Positions 44,491 through 46,803 of a stretch of DNA of 46,803 bases are shown piece by piece (position 1 is the stretch's first letter; every line of letters starts with the position of its first letter). The DNA is taken from NCBI GenBank assembly GCA_903910745.1, contig CAIWAO010000019.1:66018-112820 (forward strand), given 5' to 3'. The position numbers and the translations under genes were made by a program. The stretch is from an uncultured Burkholderiales bacterium. GTDB lineage: Bacteria; Pseudomonadota; Gammaproteobacteria; Burkholderiales; Burkholderiaceae_C. The notes beneath the pieces are model-generated. The model made no database searches. It saw nothing but the letters and a program-made list of their open reading frames with translations, and was not told the origin of the DNA.

Positions 44491-46317
44491 CTACAAAGCA
44501 CCAATTGAGAACCATGGAACAAATGCTATCAACACAATACCAACAAACAAAGCACCCATATAGGGCAATATAGGTCGAATTCCAAGGCTAGGCTCAACTC
44601 TACCTATTGCACAAGCCGCGTAGTAACCTACCCCAAGAGGAGGAGCAAATAAACCCAGTCCCATAGAGAGCACAACCACCATAGCATAATGGACTTCGTG
44701 GATACCGAGTTGTCTGGCTATTGGAAAAAGCAAAGGGCCAAGTAAAACAATAGCTGGAATACCCTCTAATACAGATCCAAGTATGACGAATGCAGCAATT
44801 GATACACATAAGAAGACAGGTGCACCTCCAGGCAGTGATTGCATGGTGCTGGCAAGCCATCCTGAGAAGCCCGACTGAGTTAAGCCCCAGGCCATGGCAG
44901 TAGCCGTACCAATAATAAACAAAATGGAGCCTGATAAAGATGCGGTCTCAATCAACATGGGCGTTAGACGTGACCAACTCCACTGCTTGTAAATGATGAT
45001 ACCGGCTAGTGCGCAGTAAACAATACCAATGGTTGAGACTTCTGTTGCTGTAGCGACCCCTTGTACTACAGCGAAGCGAATGATAAAGGGCAGAGCCAAT
45101 GCGGGTAATGCAAAGACAAAAGACTTAGATATCGCTGTGTAAGTTGCCCTTGGCAACACCTGCGAATGATCATACCGGGTGCGCCATGCTACAACCGCTG
45201 CGAGCATCAAAGCCAACACCAGTGCAGGCAACAATCCACCTGTGAACAAACCGGCGATTGAAACACCTGTTACGGAGCCAATCGTAATGAGCACCAGACT
45301 AGGCGGTACTGTCTCAGTCTGAGCGCCCGTGGCGGCAAGAAGGGCCACGAGTTCACCCTCGTCTGCGCCGCGCTTTTTCATCTCTGGAAATAGTGCTGGC
45401 GTCACAGCTGCCATATCGGCGGCCTTTGAGCCTGAAATTCCGGAGACCAAATACATAGCCCCAATCAGAACATATGACAGTCCTCCTCTTACATGACCCA
45501 GTAGGCTCTCCAAAAATGCCACCATAGAGCGCGCCATACCGCTCATCTCCATCAGCAGTCCCAGAAAAACAAACAAAGGAACTGCTAACAAAATTTGATG
45601 CGACATTCCCTCGTTCATTCTGCCAACAATAACGCTAATAGGTGTTGATGTCGTGAACCCCAAATACCCGAGCACTCCTAGTCCAAAGGAAAAACCAATG
45701 GGCACTCCTGCAAAGACGGCACTCAACACAACGAGCACAAAGAAAATAAGTAAATTCCAAGCACCTAAATTCTCGAATACAAACTGTGCTTTATAAAACA
45801 GCAGTACCGTAACTAAAGTAAGGGCCACAGCTTGAGCCGTCTGAAGCAGTCTAGGAAGTTGAATGAGCCGGACTATTGAATAGATCGACATCAATGCGAT
45901 ACCAACAGGTAAAGCAGCTTCACGCCAAAGCCCCGAAATCTCTAGTGAAGGTGTAATGACAATTGCCTCGTCAATAGCGTGCTGATATGCCGGTAAAAAA
46001 AGAACGATCAAAAACAATAACCCAGCGCAATATTGGAAAGCCTCAAAAAATGCAGCTGCATTGTCTTTGCACATAGATACAAAAGCAGTCATTCTCATAT
46101 GCTCAGCGCGCTTAACGGCAATAACTGAGCCTAGCATCGCTGACCAAAGGAAAATAATGGACGCTAGTTCATCAGACCAAGTTAGGGGTTGTTTAAAGAC
46201 AAAACGGGATATCACACCTGCAAGCAATATGCAAATGTCTGCAAACACGAGTAATGCAGCGAAGTATTCAACAACTGATACGAGTGATTGTTCTATTTTT
46301 AAAAAAAGATTATTCAT
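44491..46317 (-). CDS. Fused TRAP transporter permease (DctQ-DctM)
   Basis: A 608-residue inner-membrane protein combining both TRAP membrane subunits. Residues ~1-160 are the small DctQ part, with the conserved ITWSDELA-like LTWSDELASIIFLWSAMLGS near 44. Residues ~175-608 are the large DctM part, with GVPIGFSFGLGVLGYLG, VPLFVFLGLLMEMSGMARSM, SGSKAADMAAVTPAL and PPSLVLITIGSVTG. The two are normally separate; fused forms are known. No DctP binding-protein gene is visible, and the gene upstream on this strand lies outside the window if present. Substrate (probably an organic acid) unknown. Confidence 0.93.
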   Translation of the reverse strand: MNNLFLKIEQSLVSVVEYFAALLVFADICILLAGVISRFVFKQPLTWSDELASIIFLWSAMLGSVIAVKRAEHMRMTAFVSMCKDNAAAFFEAFQYCAGLLFLIVLFLPAYQHAIDEAIVITPSLEISGLWREAALPVGIALMSIYSIVRLIQLPRLLQTAQAVALTLVTVLLFYKAQFVFENLGAWNLLIFFVLVVLSAVFAGVPIGFSFGLGVLGYLGFTTSTPISVIVGRMNEGMSHQILLAVPLFVFLGLLMEMSGMARSMVAFLESLLGHVRGGLSYVLIGAMYLVSGISGSKAADMAAVTPALFPEMKKRGADEGELVALLAATGAQTETVPPSLVLITIGSVTGVSIAGLFTGGLLPALVLALMLAAVVAWRTRYDHSQVLPRATYTAISKSFVFALPALALPFIIRFAVVQGVATATEVSTIGIVYCALAGIIIYKQWSWSRLTPMLIETASLSGSILFIIGTATAMAWGLTQSGFSGWLASTMQSLPGGAPVFLCVSIAAFVILGSVLEGIPAIVLLGPLLFPIARQLGIHEVHYAMVVVLSMGLGLFAPPLGVGYYAACAIGRVEPSLGIRPILPYMGALFVGIVLIAFVPWFSIGAL

Positions 46318-46783
46318 TAGTGAAATTTGAATTCATTGTCCATTCTTTAATATGAGTATTCTATTAGGCTAAGTAGTTCAAAAAAATAGCGATAACTCCT
46401 CATTAAGAAGTCCAATACACAAGGAAAATTTCTCTGTTGTGAAATATGTAGATCACAGTCAAACTGAAGATTTTTATCTCTAAAGTTGACTATTCTAGAA
46501 ACTTAAATCTTGTCTTTAATGCCATGGACTCAGACATGCTATTTAAATCTATTTAAATCAAGCAAGGGAGAAAAATATCTAAAAAAAAGTGTTTGCTCTT
46601 TAATTAAACATGCTAGCGAAATAGTAACTGGCATGGATTGCCTCTCAAGTGGCATATGAACACTTAAAGAGGGTGAAGACAGTGTGCGACAACCTAAAAC
46701 GGTTGGCTCTTCATCATTAACGGGGGACAAAGGTATTTATTAAACTAGTTAGTACCAAAAACATGTTTAATAGAGGTAATACC
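46318..46783. other. Non-coding region with a structured leader
   Basis: No convincing gene lies here. The stretch ATTTAAATCT/ATTTAAATCA at 46541-46560 is a tandem 10-bp repeat. TGCTCTTTAA at 46594-46603 matches the rRNA antitermination boxA core. Two hairpins follow: CCTCT..AAGTG pairing with CACTT..AGAGG (46641-46672) and CAACC-TAAAAC-GGTTG (46690-46705). The layout suits a 5' leader of the gene starting at 46784. A 63-codon leftward frame at 46539-46730 looks spurious. Confidence 0.4.
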
Positions 46784-46803
46784 AATGTCCCAAATTGATT
46801 CTA
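46784..46803 (+). CDS. Start of an unidentified gene (3' part outside the window)
   Basis: ATG at 46784 opens a frame reading MSQIDS up to the window edge, with AGAGG seven bases before it. Only about six codons are visible, so no identity can be given. Confidence 0.45.

Noticed and set aside
46594-46603. boxA as sign of an rRNA operon
   Set aside because: No rRNA sequence follows; a ribosome-binding site and ATG come about 180 bp later.
46539-46730. 63-codon leftward frame
   Set aside because: No Shine-Dalgarno, no recognisable features, and it covers the hairpins of the leader.
46705-46730. GGCTCTTCATCATTAACGG resembles the end of an ISL3-type insertion sequence
   Set aside because: No partner inverted repeat or transposase is visible within the window, so it cannot be supported.
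1-46803. CRISPR array, prophage or integrated element
   Set aside because: No regularly spaced repeats, no integrase, transposase or phage genes were seen; tRNA genes at 36377 and 44375 have no flanking partial copies that I could find.

Overview
The window looks like a chromosomal segment of a low-GC betaproteobacterium of the order Burkholderiales, perhaps a Polynucleobacter-like freshwater lineage; the genus is only a guess. The placement rests on the housekeeping block rph-rdgB-hemW / yicC-gmk-rpoZ-spoT / greB, the purine ring-opening set (PuuD-type urate hydroxylase with a cytochrome tail, UraH, PuuE, and a UraD fused to allantoate amidohydrolase), and a urea ABC transporter lying next to urease.

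Layout. 1-596 (-) is the start of a tartrate/D-malate dehydrogenase. 812-8123 carries purine catabolism: 8-oxoguanine deaminase, urate hydroxylase, hydroxyisourate hydrolase, allantoinase, UraD-allantoate amidohydrolase, and an M20 hydrolase whose metal site looks degenerate. 8332-11013 is a nitrate/taurine-type ABC importer behind a sigma-54-like promoter. 11248-13565 is an unusual pair: a one-span protein with four cysteines, then an ion channel with two complete voltage sensors before one potassium pore. 13614-25109 is the urea module: ureD is detached, urtABCDE runs leftward from a near-perfect sigma-54 promoter with NtrC-like upstream sites, and ureABCEFG runs rightward to a terminator.

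25240-29363 holds an MmgE/PrpD protein, three small exported proteins (one a lipoprotein) and a KirBac-type potassium channel. 29548-31407 (-) is an exported oligoendopeptidase F. 31568-36244 is an apparent operon joining a molybdenum hydroxylase (IorAB-like) to soxX-soxY-soxZ-soxA. It has no soxB, and its SoxY lacks the usual GGCGG tail. From 36377 onward the content is mostly housekeeping: tRNA-Ser, hemW, rdgB, rph, yicC, gmk, rpoZ, spoT, greB and tRNA-Arg. A fused TRAP permease follows, then the first codons of a rightward gene behind a leader with two hairpins.

How the genes fit together (inference): the left half forms a nitrogen-scavenging island. Purines go through urate and allantoin to ureido compounds, urea is imported by Urt or made inside the cell, and urease releases ammonia. 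The sigma-54 and NtrC-like sites fit control by nitrogen limitation. The tandem voltage-sensor channel and the IorAB-SoxXYZA operon are the two parts least explained by known systems.
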